Of a stretch of 64,000 bases of DNA, positions 45,790 through 56,363 are shown in pieces (positions within the stretch are counted from its first letter, which is position 1; every line of letters starts with the position of its first letter). Under the pieces are notes generated by a model. It searched no databases and was not told where the DNA came from. It saw only the letters and a list, made by a program, of their open reading frames with translations. The DNA is from CAVWSM01 sp963798505 (lineage in GTDB: Bacteria > Actinomycetota > Actinomycetes > Jiangellales > Jiangellaceae): the NCBI GenBank assembly GCA_963798505.1, contig CAWCTX010000011.1, forward strand, positions 62,001 to 126,000. Direction: 5' to 3'. A program made the translations under genes and the position numbers.

Positions 45790-46575
45790 GTGCTGGAGGT
45801 TCGCAACCTCGAGGTCGTCTATGACGACGTGATGCAGGTGCTGCGCGGGGTCAGCCTCCGCGTGCCGGACGGATCCATCGTCGCGCTGCTCGGGGCCAAC
45901 GGCGCCGGGAAGTCGACCCTGCTTCGCGCCGTCACCGGGCTGCTCGACGTTCATAACGGAAAGGTCACGAAGGGCTCGGTCAGTCTGGACGATGCCCCGA
46001 TCCACTCCATGGACGCCGCACGGATCGTGGACCGGGGCATCGCCCAGGTGATGGAGGGCCGCCGCATCTTCGGCGAGCTCACTGTCGAGGAGAACCTCAG
46101 AGTCGGCGCGCACACCAAGCGCCGAGCGATCGCGACCAACCTGCAGCGGGTCTACGAGCTGTTCCCGATCCTCCAGGACCGCCGCAGCCAGCGGGCCGGG
46201 TTCTTGTCCGGCGGCCAGCAGCAGATGGTGGCGATGGGCCGGGCGCTCATGTCCGAGCCGCGCTACCTGCTGCTGGACGAGCCGAGCCTCGGGCTCGCGC
46301 CACTCCTGGTGCAGCAGATCCGGGACCTGATCGTCGAGATCAACAAGCAGGGCACCGCGGTCCTCCTCGTCGAGCAGAACGCGACGATGGCGCTGTCGAT
46401 CGCCTCGCACGGCTATGTCATGGAGACCGGCAAGGTCGTCATGGACAAGCCGGCGAAGGCTCTGCTCCAGGACGAGGACATCCGCGAGTTCTATCTCGGG
46501 TTGGGCCCCGAGGGGGCCGCGCAGTCGTTCCGCGACGTCAAGCACTACAAGCGGCGGAAGCGGTGGGCAGCATGA
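45790..46575 (+). CDS. livF: Branched-chain/carboxylate ABC transporter ATPase, LivF-like
   Basis: 261 residues. Walker A ALLGANGAGKSTLLRAV, Q-loop region AQVMEGRRIFGELTVEENL, signature FLSGGQQQMVAMGRALMS, Walker B YLLLDEPSLGLAPLLVQQ and H-loop-like VLLVEQNATMALSIASHGYV; the ALMxxPxxLLLDEPSxGLAP pattern is typical of LivF. The GTG at 45790 (VLEVRNLEVVYDD) has AGAGG upstream. First gene of a six-gene importer operon. Carries a 20-residue basic C-terminal extension (DVKHYKRRKRW). Confidence 0.92.
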   Translation: MLEVRNLEVVYDDVMQVLRGVSLRVPDGSIVALLGANGAGKSTLLRAVTGLLDVHNGKVTKGSVSLDDAPIHSMDAARIVDRGIAQVMEGRRIFGELTVEENLRVGAHTKRRAIATNLQRVYELFPILQDRRSQRAGFLSGGQQQMVAMGRALMSEPRYLLLDEPSLGLAPLLVQQIRDLIVEINKQGTAVLLVEQNATMALSIASHGYVMETGKVVMDKPAKALLQDEDIREFYLGLGPEGAAQSFRDVKHYKRRKRWAA

Positions 46576-47350
46576 CCGCGCCCATCCTCGAGGTCCAGGA
46601 CGTCACCCTGCGCTTCTCGGGTGTCATCGCCGTCAACGGCGTCTCGTTCACGGTGGACCCGGGAGAGCTGCTCGCGGTCATCGGCCCCAACGGCGCCGGC
46701 AAGACCTCGCTGTTCAACATCCTCTCCGGCGTCTACCGCCCACAGCAGGGCAGCGTGCGGTTCGCGGGTGAGGAGATCATCGGGCATGCGGCCCGCACCA
46801 CATCGCCGCCCTCGGGATGGCGCGCACCTTCCAGGGCATCGAGCTGTTCACCAATCTGTCCCTGGTCGACAACCTGATGCTCGGCCGGCACCTGCACCTG
46901 AAGTACGGACCGCTCGCTGCCCTGGTCTGGCGTGGCCGCGCCCGCCGCGAGGAGATCGCGCACCGCGCCGCGGTCGAGCACATCGTCGACTTCCTCGAGC
47001 TGGAGCCGTGGCGCGCGCTGCCGGTCGGCCTCCTCCCGTACGGCATCCAGAAGCGGGTCGAGCTGGGACGCGCGCTGGCCATGGATCCCAAGCTGCTGCT
47101 CCTCGACGAGCCGGCCGCCGGCATGAACCTCGAGGAGACGCAGGACCTGGCCCGCTTCGTCCTCGACATCCGCGACGAGCTCGGCGTCGCGATGGTGATG
47201 GTCGAGCACGACATGGGTCTGGTCATGGACCTCGCCGACCGGGTGCTCGCCGTCGACTTCGGCACGCCGATCGCCCTGGGAACGCCGGCCGAGGTCGCCC
47301 ACGACCCGGCCGTGATCCAGGCCTATCTGGGAGTGGAGGCCACGGCATGA
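46572..47350 (+). CDS. livG: ABC transporter ATPase, LivG-like (frameshifted near 46793)
   Basis: About 259 residues after correction. ILEVQDVTLRFSGVIAVNGV, Walker A AVIGPNGAGKTSLFNILSGV, then a frame break between IIGHAAR and HIAALGMARTFQGIELFTNL, which is the LivG-typical RTFQ segment. Signature LLPYGIQKRVELGRALAMDP is slightly atypical (YGIQKR for SGGQQR), Walker B LLLLDEPAAGMNLEE, then MVEHDMGLVMDLADRVLAVD. One base is missing around GGCCCGCACCACATC. Start ATG overlaps the livF stop (ATGA). Confidence 0.88.
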
Positions 47351-49243
47351 CCGAGACGACCTTGCCCGCCCCCCGCACCGAGTCGGCGGGCGAGCCCGCG
47401 GCCCGCACGATCGCCGCCCGTGTCCGGGACCGTGCCCTGTCGCGTCCCGCCGGGGTAGCTATGCGGGCCAAGGAGTACGGAGTCTGGGAGGAAGTCACCT
47501 GGTCGGCCTACTGGGACACGGTCCGCACTGTCGGCCACGGCCTGCTGGCGCTCGGCGTCGATCCGGGCGACCGGGTGGCCATCCTTGCCGAGAACCGTCG
47601 CGAGTGGCTCTACACCGACCTCGCAGCAGTCTCCGTGCGTGGCGCGACCGTCGGGCTCTACTCCACCAGCCCGTGGCTCGAGATCCGCCACGTGCTCGCC
47701 CACTCCGGCGCCAAGGTGCTCCTGGCCGAGGACCAGGAGCAGGTCGACAAGGTCGTCGACATCCTGGCCGACAACCCCGACGCCCTGCCCAACCTCGAGC
47801 ACGTCGTCTATCTGGAGCCGCGCGGACTCCGGGGCCGCTACGACCAGCCGTGGCTGATGTCGTGGGACGACCTCGTCGCCGCCGGCACCGCGCACCGCGC
47901 GGAGCATCCGAGCGCGGTCGACGAGCGCATGGCGGCGGCGCGGGTCGACGACCTCGCCGGGCTCATCTACACCTCCGGCACCACGTCGGCACCCAAGGGC
48001 GCCATGCTGTCGGTGGCCAACGTGAACTTCGCGATCGAGTCGCTGGTCGAGCGATCCGGCTTCCTGAAGGCGCCGCCCAACGAGCGCGACGTCGTGCTCT
48101 CCTACCTCCCGCTCTGCCACGTCGCCGAACGGCTCTTCACGACCTGGTTCAACGCCGGCGGCGGAGTACAGGTCAACTTCGCGGAGTCCATCGCCACCGT
48201 GGAGCCCAACCTGCGTGAGATCCAGCCGACGATCCTGTTCGGTGTCCCCCGCATCTGGGAGAAGATCCTCGCCGGCGTCCGCATCCGGCTCGCCTCGGCC
48301 AGCCCGGTCAAGCGCGCCTTCGGCCGCTTCTGGTTGCGCCGCGCCGACCGCATCGGCGACACCCTCGTCCGTACGGGTGGCAAGCACACGCTCGGCACCC
48401 GTTTCGTCGCGGCCATCGGGTACGTCATGTTCTTCCGCGCGCTGCGCGACCGGTTGGGCATGCGCAAGGTGCGCTACGCGGCGTCCGGCGCCGCACCGAT
48501 CGCGCCCGAGGTGCTCAAGTTCTTCATGGGCATCGGGGTGCCGATGCACGAGGTCTACGGCATGACCGAGCAGACCGCGGTGGCAACGGCCAACCGACAC
48601 GGGCAGCATCAAGCTCGGCACCGTCGGCGAGCCGCACTGGGGCGTCGAGCTGCGCATCGACGAGGAGACCGGCGAGATCCTCACCCGGCATCCGGGCATC
48701 GTCGTCGGCTACTGGCAGGACGAGGCGGCGACCCGGCAGGCGATCGACGCCGACGGGTGGCTGCACACCGGCGACGTCGGTGAGTGGGTCGACGGCACGC
48801 ACCTGCGCATCACCGACCGCAAGAAGGACATCCTCATCACCGCCGGCGGCAAGAACATCGCGCCGTCGCCGATCGAGAATGCGCTCAAGGCGTCGCCCTA
48901 CGTCAAGGAAGCCATCGTCATCGGCGACCGCCGCCCGTACCTGTCTGCGCTCGTCGGCATCGAGCTGGAGACCGTCGGTGAGTGGGCGCAACGCAAGCAC
49001 ATCCCCTACACCACCTACCGCGATCTCAGCGAGAAGCCAGAGGTCGGAGAGCTCCTCCGTGGCGTCGTCGACGGCGTCAATGCCCGCCTCGCGCCGGTCG
49101 AGCAGATCAAGACCTTCTGCCCGCTTCCGAAGGAGCTCGACCACGAGGACGGCGAGCTCACCGGATCGCAGAAGGTCAAGCGCGCGGCCATCGCCGACCG
49201 CTACGCCGACCTCGTCGAGTCGATGTACGGAGGCCGACAATGA
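47347..49243 (+). CDS. Long-chain-type acyl-CoA ligase in transporter operon (frameshifted near 48597)
   Basis: About 631 residues after correction. AMP-forming ligase: LIYTSGTTSAPKGAMLSVAN is the ATP/phosphate loop, VLSYLPLCHVAERLFTTWFN, VRYAASGAAPIAPEVLKFFM, VYGMTEQTAVATANR, then after the break TGSIKLGTVGEPHWGVELRI, GWLHTGDVGEWVDGTHLRIT and the lysine region LITAGGKNIAPSPIENALKA. One C too many at AACCGACACGGGC causes the shift. Starts ATGA on the livG stop and ends ATGA on the livH start, so it is a true operon member, probably trapping the imported acid as CoA thioester. Confidence 0.9.
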
Positions 49244-50127
49244 GCGAGCTTATCGAGATCGTCGCCCGCGGGCTGGGCACCGGGTCCGTCTACGCGTTGC
49301 TTGCCCTCGGGTTCGTCGTCATCTACCGATCCACCCGGGTGATCTCCTTCGCCCAACCCGCCTTCATGGTTGCTGGCGCCGTCGCGGTCAGCTACCTGTC
49401 GCCAGAGATCGGCTACCTGCTCGCCGTCCCCGTCGCCGTGCTGATCGGTGCGACGCTTGGGCTGACGGTCGAGCGCACCACGATCCGGCCGATGATCGGC
49501 AAGCCGGTCTTCGTCATCGCGATCATCACGCTCGGCGTGGACGTGGTCGTACGGGTCTTCGTCAACGCGCTGATCGGCACAGACGTCCGACAGCTCGGCG
49601 ACCCATGGGGCCTGGCGACCGTCGAGGTATTCGGCGTCGCGGTGCAGCAGCGGTTCATCGCCTCGTTCCTCGTGACCGGCGTTGTCGTCTCCGCCCTGTT
49701 CGCGTTCCTCCGCTGGACTAGGTACGGCCTGGCGATGCGCGCCGTCGCACTCGACCAGGAGGCGGCGATGGCGCAGGGCGTCTCGGTCGGCCGGGTCTTC
49801 GCCCTGTCCTGGGCATTGGCCGGCGGCCTCGCTGCGATCGCCGGGGCGTTCGTCGGCACCGGCTCCGGGATCGACCAGACGACGTTCATCGTCGCGTTCT
49901 CGGCGCTGCCGGCGATCATCCTCGGCGGCATCGACTCCATCGGCGGAGCCGTGGTGGGCGGGCTGCTCGTCGGCCTCGTGCAGTCGCTGGTCGCCAGCTA
50001 TCAGCCCGATTCCCTGCCCTGGCTGGGCGCCAACTTCCAGATCGTCACGCCCTACCTGCTCATGATGGCCGTGCTGCTCTTCCGGCCGTACGGGCTGTTC
50101 GGAACCCCGGAGGTGCAGCGCGTATGA
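49240..50127 (+). CDS. livH: ABC transporter permease, LivH-like
   Basis: 295 residues with eight or so helices. IVARGLGTGSVYALLALGFV and IYRSTRVISFAQPAFMVAGA are typical LivH starts; AMRAVALDQEAAMAQGVSVG is the coupling segment to the ATPase; AIAGAFVGTGSGIDQTTFIV and ILGGIDSIGGAVVGGLLVGL close the family pattern. Intact. Both ends overlap neighbours by ATGA. Confidence 0.93.
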   Translation: MSELIEIVARGLGTGSVYALLALGFVVIYRSTRVISFAQPAFMVAGAVAVSYLSPEIGYLLAVPVAVLIGATLGLTVERTTIRPMIGKPVFVIAIITLGVDVVVRVFVNALIGTDVRQLGDPWGLATVEVFGVAVQQRFIASFLVTGVVVSALFAFLRWTRYGLAMRAVALDQEAAMAQGVSVGRVFALSWALAGGLAAIAGAFVGTGSGIDQTTFIVAFSALPAIILGGIDSIGGAVVGGLLVGLVQSLVASYQPDSLPWLGANFQIVTPYLLMMAVLLFRPYGLFGTPEVQRV

Positions 50128-51304
50128 CCACCACACTGCGCTCGGGAGGCGAGGCCACGCAGGTTCTCGGCCGTCACTCCCACGGGTCGCCGCAGCAGGC
50201 CGCTGCGCGGGCGGCCGGCGATGTTCACCACCTACGCCCAGGAGCTGCGGCTGTTCAACACCCGGCCGAAGCGGATCTGGGTGCGGCTGATCGTGCTGGG
50301 CGCGCTGCTGTTGCCGTTCGCCGTCGCCGATGACTGGCTGCGGCTGCTCGCAGTCGGCTACGTGGCGGCCATCGGCGCCATCGGGCTCAACCTGGTCACC
50401 GGCTACGCCGGTCAGGTCACGCTTGGGCACGCCTTCTTCCTGGGCGTCGGGGCCTACACGGCGGCAGTGGTCAGCGGCGACCCCGACGGGCGCACGCTCG
50501 GGTTCGGCATCACGTCGATCCCGGTGTGGCTGCTGGCGGCGGGCACGGTCGCGGGGTTGTGCGGGCTCCTCGTGGCTCCGCTGGCGGTACGGCTGCGCGG
50601 GCTCTACCTCGCGATCGTCACCCTCGGCCTCGTCTTCATCGGCGAGCACATCTTCAAGGAGTGGGGCTACGTCACGGGCGGCCCCGGTGTGGGCCGAGCC
50701 GCGGCGGTGCCCGAGATCTTCGGCTACGAGCTCAACCGGGACGGGCCCTACCTGTCGGCGATGCAGCAGATGTACCTGCTGATGCTCGTGCTGCTGGTCA
50801 TCTTCGCGGTGCTCGCTCGCAACCTGATGCGGTCGAAGGTCGGACGCGCCTTCGCCGCCGTCCGTGACCGCGACATCGCCGCCGAGATCATGGGCGTCGG
50901 GCTGACCAAGCACAAGGCGCTCGCGTTCGTCGTGTCGTCGTTCTATGCGGGCTGTGCCGGGCGCGTTGCTCTACACGGTGAGCGGGTTCTTCGATCCCGG
51001 CTCGTTCAACCTGCTGCTGTCCGTGCAGTTCATCGCCATGGTGCTCATCGGGGGTGTCGCCACCATCTCCGGCTCCATCATGGGCGCGCTGTTCATCACG
51101 TTGCTGCCGCGGTTCACGCAGGAGCTGCCGTCATTCATCCCGGCGGTCAGCAACTCGCCGACCGAGTTCCCCAACGTGTTCCAGGTCGAGTCTTTGCTCT
51201 ACGGTCTGTTGATCATCGTGTTCCTGATCTTCGAGCCACGTGGCCTGTACGGCATCTGGATTCGCATCCGCAATTACTGGAAGGCATGGCCCTTCACCTA
51301 TTGA
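50124..51304 (+). CDS. livM: ABC transporter permease, LivM-like (frameshifts near 50219 and 50963)
   Basis: About 392 residues after two one-base corrections, exactly in frame. The N-terminus starts at ATG 50124 on the livH stop; the frame changes before MFTTYAQELRLFNTRPKRIW (extra G in GCCGGCGATGTT). Permease motifs: IGAIGLNLVTGYAGQVTLGH, AFFLGVGAYTAAVVSG, AVRDRDIAAEIMGVGLTKHK. The second break lies in SSFYAGCAG/ALLYTVSGFFDPGSFNL (extra C in GCCGGGCGCGTT). It ends with IFEPRGLYGIWIRIRNYWKA. If ATG 50221 is the true start only one break remains. Confidence 0.87.
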
Positions 51305-51317
51305 TTGGGAGGACGAC

Positions 51318-52613
51318 ATGACCACAAGACGCACCACCACCCTCGCGGTGCTGCTGGCTGCGGCGTTCACAGTGACGGCGTGCCGTGGCAGTGACGACGA
51401 TGGCGAGGCGAGTGAGGACGAGGGAGGCGTGACGACCGAGGTCGGCGTGACCTCGGAAGCGTGCCCTGACGCGGTCAACCCCGACAACGGCTGCATCTTC
51501 CTCGGCACCATCTCCGACCTGACGGAGGGACCGTTCGCGCCGCTCGCCGTACCCATCGTCGAAGCGCAGGCGGCCTTCTGGCAGCGGGTCAACGAGGACG
51601 GCGGGATCGGCGGCTACGACATCGACGTCACGACCTACGTCCGCGACAACAAGTACAACCCCGAGGTGCACAACCAGGCCTACCAGGAGATCAAGGGCGA
51701 CGTGCTCGCGCTCGCACAGACGCTGGGCTCCCCCACGACGGCGGCCATCCTCGAGGACATGAAGGCCAATGACGTCGTCGCGGCTCCGGCCGCGTGGACG
51801 TCCGCCTACGACTTCGAGGACGTCATCGTCGAGTCGGGCACCAACTACTGCTTCGAGGCGATGAACTCCGTCGACTGGGCCGTGCGCGAGTTCGGCGCCG
51901 ACAAGGTCATGGCGGTTCACTACCCCGGTGACTATGGAGGCGACGCGGCGGGCGGTGTGGAGGCAGCGGCCGAGGCGCTGAGTATCGAGTTCGCCGACGC
52001 TGAGACGGGTCAGGGCACGACCAACCAGGGTGCCGCCATCCAGGCGATCCTCACGCAGCAGCCCGACGTGGTCTTCGTGACGACCGGGCCGGCCGACGCC
52101 GCGGCGATCATCGGGCAGGCGGCGGCTGCCGGCTTCCGAGGCGCCTTCGTCGGCACCAGCCCGACGTGGAACCCGGCGCTGCTGCAGAGCCCGGCGGCAC
52201 CCGCCCTCAAGGCTGCCTACTACCAGTCCGGCCCGTGGGCACCGTTCGGCGGAGACACCCCCGGCCACCAGGCGATGCGGGACGCGCTCGGTGACGTGAC
52301 ACCGAGCGACGGCCACACGGCCGGCTGGGTGTGGTCGTACCCGATGAAGGCAGCCCTCCAGGCCGCGATCGACAACGGGGACCTCACCCGGGCCGGTCTG
52401 CTCGAGGCGGTTCAAGGCCTCGAGACGGTCGACTACGAGGGCATGCTGCCGGCGGATGCGGGCAACTACGCCGGTGAGCCAAGCGAGGCCGCGTTCCGGC
52501 AGAGTGTCATCTCCAAGGTCGACGAGACCGCTCCGACCGGCGTCAGCGTCGTCGAGGAGCTGTTCGCCAGCGAGGTCGCGGAGTCGCACGACTTCTCGGG
52601 GCCGTGCTTCTAG
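51318..52613 (+). CDS. ABC transporter substrate-binding lipoprotein (Peripla_BP_6 type)
   Basis: 431 residues. A lipoprotein signal peptide (RRTTTLAVLLAAAFTVTACR) with lipobox VTAC places the cysteine at about residue 22; an acidic linker follows. The body has the Leu/Ile/Val-binding type fold: IFLGTISDLTEGPFAPLAVP, WQRVNEDGGIGGYDIDVTTY, RDNKYNPEVHNQAYQEIKGD, VVFVTTGPADAAAIIGQAAA. GGGAGG lies 6 bp before ATG 51318. Completes the importer operon; the substrate is probably a carboxylic acid given the embedded CoA ligase, but amino acids are not excluded. Confidence 0.92.
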   Translation: MTTRRTTTLAVLLAAAFTVTACRGSDDDGEASEDEGGVTTEVGVTSEACPDAVNPDNGCIFLGTISDLTEGPFAPLAVPIVEAQAAFWQRVNEDGGIGGYDIDVTTYVRDNKYNPEVHNQAYQEIKGDVLALAQTLGSPTTAAILEDMKANDVVAAPAAWTSAYDFEDVIVESGTNYCFEAMNSVDWAVREFGADKVMAVHYPGDYGGDAAGGVEAAAEALSIEFADAETGQGTTNQGAAIQAILTQQPDVVFVTTGPADAAAIIGQAAAAGFRGAFVGTSPTWNPALLQSPAAPALKAAYYQSGPWAPFGGDTPGHQAMRDALGDVTPSDGHTAGWVWSYPMKAALQAAIDNGDLTRAGLLEAVQGLETVDYEGMLPADAGNYAGEPSEAAFRQSVISKVDETAPTGVSVVEELFASEVAESHDFSGPCF

Positions 52614-52632
52614 CCCGCGTCGCCTGACTCGC

Positions 52633-52676
52633 TGAGGGTCGCCGCGCGCCACGACGTTGGCGCGGGGCGACCCTCA
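52633..52676. terminator. Bidirectional terminator between binding protein and WYL genes
   Basis: TGAGGGTCGCC and GGCGACCCTCA are perfect complements and continue after one mismatch base pair with CGCGCCA/TGGCGCG around a 6-base loop. It lies 19 bp after the binding-protein stop and its far arm holds the corrected stop of the WYL gene. Confidence 0.85.
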
Positions 52677-53614
52677 CGCATATCGACCGGAGAGCTCGGT
52701 GCCGATGCGCGCCAGCTCGACCTGACGGACGGCGGTTCGAGCACCTCGACCATCGCGCCCCAGCCGGCGAGGTTGCGCGCGATGTCCAACGGGGTCGGTG
52801 CGGCGAGGCGGACCCGGGCACGACCGTCGTCGAGCTCGCCCTCGGTGTGGCAGTGCCGGCCGAAGTGGTCCCGCAGGATCGGGACGAACCTGCTCTCGAT
52901 GACAACGGTCGCCCAGGTGCGCGAACGTCGCTGCTCCACCTCGCCGACCACCTGTTGCCATGCGGCTTCGAGCGCGAAGTCGTCCGGGCGCTCGGCGGCC
53001 TGGCCGGTCGGCTCGGCGGCGACGATCCGGTCGACGCGGAAGGTGCGCTGGCCTCGTTCGGTCCCGGCGATCAGGTACCAGACGTCGTCCTTGTCGACCA
53101 GTCCCCACGGGTCGACGAGGCGCTCGGTGCGCTCCCGCTTGCTGTTGGTGTAGGTCAGGCGGACCTTGCGCCGACGGATCACGGCTGCCTGCAGCAGGTC
53201 GACCGTCTCGGGTCGGCGTCGATCGCGATCGCCCCACCGGGTCGGGTCGATCATCGTGGCGCTGGCGGCGGCCTCGGCATCGGCCCGGAAGGTCTGCGGC
53301 AGCGCCCGCACGAGCTTGCGCAGCGCGGCCTTGGCCTCTCCCGAAACGGCGGCCGCCGGGCCGACGAGCAGGAACAGCGCCTGCGCCTCGGCTGCCGACA
53401 GTCCGCTGAGGTCGGTGCGGGCACCGCCGACGAGCGACCACCCGCCGCCGCGTCCAGGCTGGGGATAGACCGGGATGCCCGCGACGGACATCGCCTCCAG
53501 GTCGCGACGAGCGGTTGCCACCGACACCTCGAGCTCGTCGGCCAGCTCGGCGGCGGTCACCCGGCGCCGGGCCTGCATGAGCAGGAGGGCGGCGACGAGG
53601 CGGTCGGCACGCAT
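52674..53614 (-). CDS. WYL-domain transcriptional regulator (frameshifted near 52730)
   Basis: About 313 residues after correction. N-terminal helix-turn-helix (DRLVAALLLMQARRRVTAAE, LADELEVSVATARRDLEAMS), middle WYL domain (VRLTYTNSKRERTERLVDPW, GLVDKDDVWYLIAGTERGQR, TFRVDRI) and a C-terminal WCX-like part. The uncorrected frame runs to 52610 with a low-complexity tail; adding one base after EPPSV gives QVELARIGTELSGRYA and a stop inside the terminator hairpin. ATG 53614 starts MRADRLVAAL. WYL domains bind nucleic-acid-type ligands. Divergent from a VOC/YdeI gene pair it probably controls. Confidence 0.87.
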
Positions 53615-53630
53615 GTCTCTCCGAAACCTC

Positions 53631-53691
53631 GTTGATCATGGCGGAGTGGTGATCATTCCTCGCGGATGATCACGCCTTTGCCATGATCAAC
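53631..53691. repeat. Nested palindrome upstream of the WYL gene
   Basis: Outer arms GTTGATCATGGC (53631-53642) and GCCATGATCAAC (53680-53691) are perfect 12-bp complements; inside, GTGATCAT (53649-53656) and ATGATCAC (53666-53673) pair around a 9-base loop. The sequence GTGATCATTCC is shared with the 15.8-kb inverted repeat. It looks like a dispersed repetitive palindrome, though it could also be an operator. Confidence 0.65.
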
Positions 53692-53713
53692 AGCGTGAGG
53701 TGTGTGTGACCCG

Positions 53714-53740
53714 TAAAGTGCTCAGTTGGTGAGCACTTTA
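53714..53740. promoter_or_regulatory. 27-bp palindromic operator ahead of the VOC gene
   Basis: TAAAGTGCTCA-GTTGG-TGAGCACTTTA is a perfect 11-bp inverted repeat with a 5-base centre, 46 bp before the VOC start and 100 bp from the WYL start. Candidate binding site of the WYL regulator or another repressor. Confidence 0.65.
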
Positions 53741-53785
53741 GCCGTCAGGATGGTGATTGTCAGGAACCGAGGGAAGGAACCAGAG

Positions 53786-54202
53786 ATGTTGCGAGGACTT
53801 GCCAACGTCAGCTTCTACGCCGACGACGTCGCGGCCGCCGCCGACTGGTACGGCACGGTGTTCGGGGTCGAGCCATACTTCGCGCGCCCGGCCGACGGGC
53901 CGCCCGCCTACGTCGAGTTCCGCATCGGTGACTACCAGCACGAGCTCGGCATCATCGACAGCCGGTTCGCTCCGCAGGGCCGGTCCGACAGGCCCGGCGG
54001 CGCCATCGTCTACTGGCACGTCGACGACGTCCGGGGCAGCTTCGAGCGGCTGTTGTCGCTGGGCGCCACGGCCCACGAGGAGCCGGTCGAGCGCGGACCC
54101 GGATTCGTCACCGCGTCCGTCGTCGACCCGTTCGGCAACGTCCTCGGCGTCATGTTCAACCAGCACTACCTCGACGTGCTCGGTTCGCAGGCGGAGGCGT
54201 GA
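53786..54202 (+). CDS. VOC-superfamily protein
   Basis: 138 residues. LANVSFYADDVAAAADWYGT, VEPYFARPADGPPAYVEFRI, GAIVYWHVDDVRGSFERLLS and FVTASVVDPFGNVLGVMFNQ show the glyoxalase/dioxygenase fold with DPFGN near the end. The metal ligands (a His and Glu pattern) are incomplete, so enzymatic activity is uncertain. GGAAGG lies 9 bp upstream of ATG 53786. The next gene starts 1 bp after the stop. Confidence 0.85.
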   Translation: MLRGLANVSFYADDVAAAADWYGTVFGVEPYFARPADGPPAYVEFRIGDYQHELGIIDSRFAPQGRSDRPGGAIVYWHVDDVRGSFERLLSLGATAHEEPVERGPGFVTASVVDPFGNVLGVMFNQHYLDVLGSQAEA

Positions 54203-54203
54203 C

Positions 54204-54770
54204 GTGAACACCTTCCACGCGAGCACCACCCACGACTGGCGTGCCTGGCTGACAGAGCACTGCCGGTCCGAGAAGGAAGTGTGGCTGGTCATCCACCACA
54301 AGGACAGCGGCACGCCCAGCGTGCGCTATCACGAGGCCATCGAGCACGCGCTGTGCTTCGGGTGGATCGACAGCCATGCCCGCTCGCTCGACGCCGACAG
54401 CTCCCAGCTCCGCTTCACCCCGCGCAATCCGCGCAGCACGTGGAGCGCGGTCAACCGGCAACGCGCCGCGAAAATGATCGAGCTGGGGCTGATGACCGAG
54501 CCCGGCCAGGCCCTGATCGACCTGGCGAAAGCCAACGGGACCTGGCAGGTCATCCCCGACGCCGAGAGCGGCGCGCTACCCGACGACCTGCGGGAGCAGC
54601 TCGACCGAGACGCGGTCGCCCGCCAGCACTTCGAAAGATTTCCGCCGTCGTCCAAGCGGCTGATCCTGGAGTGGATCGCGAAGGCGAAGAAGCCCGACAC
54701 CAGGCAGCGCCGGATCAGTCAAACGGTCGAGCTCGCAGCGCAGAACATCCGTGCCAACCACCCCCGCTGA
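54204..54770 (+). CDS. YdeI/OmpD-associated family protein
   Basis: 188 residues. TTHDWRAWLTEHCRSEKEVW, LVIHHKDSGTPSVRYHEAIE, HALCFGWIDSHARSLDADSS, LRFTPRNPRSTWSAVNRQRA and FPPSSKRLILEWIAKAKKPD match the bacteriocin-protection YdeI family well. The function in actinobacteria is not known. GTG 54204 has GGAGG within the end of the VOC gene, 7 bp upstream. Translationally linked with the VOC gene, both likely under the WYL-type regulator. The 166 bp after it hold nothing recognisable. Confidence 0.87.
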   Translation: MNTFHASTTHDWRAWLTEHCRSEKEVWLVIHHKDSGTPSVRYHEAIEHALCFGWIDSHARSLDADSSQLRFTPRNPRSTWSAVNRQRAAKMIELGLMTEPGQALIDLAKANGTWQVIPDAESGALPDDLREQLDRDAVARQHFERFPPSSKRLILEWIAKAKKPDTRQRRISQTVELAAQNIRANHPR

Positions 54771-54936
54771 CTGGGCCCGATCCTCGCGCTCGCGCAATCC
54801 GCTGTCGCGCGATCCCTCGTCACGTGCCGACTCTCCCCAGATCGCGACGCCGCGGAGTTCCCAGTCCCGCGTAGTGGCGTCGTGGTGAGACAAGCGCCCG
54901 CGCGACTCCTGCTGGGCGACGACAGGCGACGCGATC

Positions 54937-56232
<1,296 letters not shown>

Positions 56233-56246
56233 GCCCCGTCATTGAG

Positions 56247-56262
56247 TTGTGCACAAGCACAA
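56247..56262. promoter_or_regulatory. Palindromic operator beside the PucR-type gene
   Basis: TTGTGC-ACAA-GCACAA is a perfect 6-bp inverted repeat with a 4-base centre, 15 bp upstream of the regulator start and 102 bp upstream of the acyl-CoA ligase. It is identical in half-sites and spacing to the core of the operator at 45640-45659. Confidence 0.7.
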
Positions 56263-56363
56263 TGCCGCGATCGACATCATGATGCGACCAGACATCGACG
56301 TCTTGTGGTCCGGTCACCGACGATGAACGCTCATCGCAGTCGTCAACGTATCCGTAAGGGCTG

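Noticed and set aside
52610..52673. WYL gene ending at 52610 in the uncorrected frame
   Set aside because: The tail is low-complexity and would run through a terminator hairpin; the alternative frame gives a natural C-terminus with its stop in the hairpin arm.
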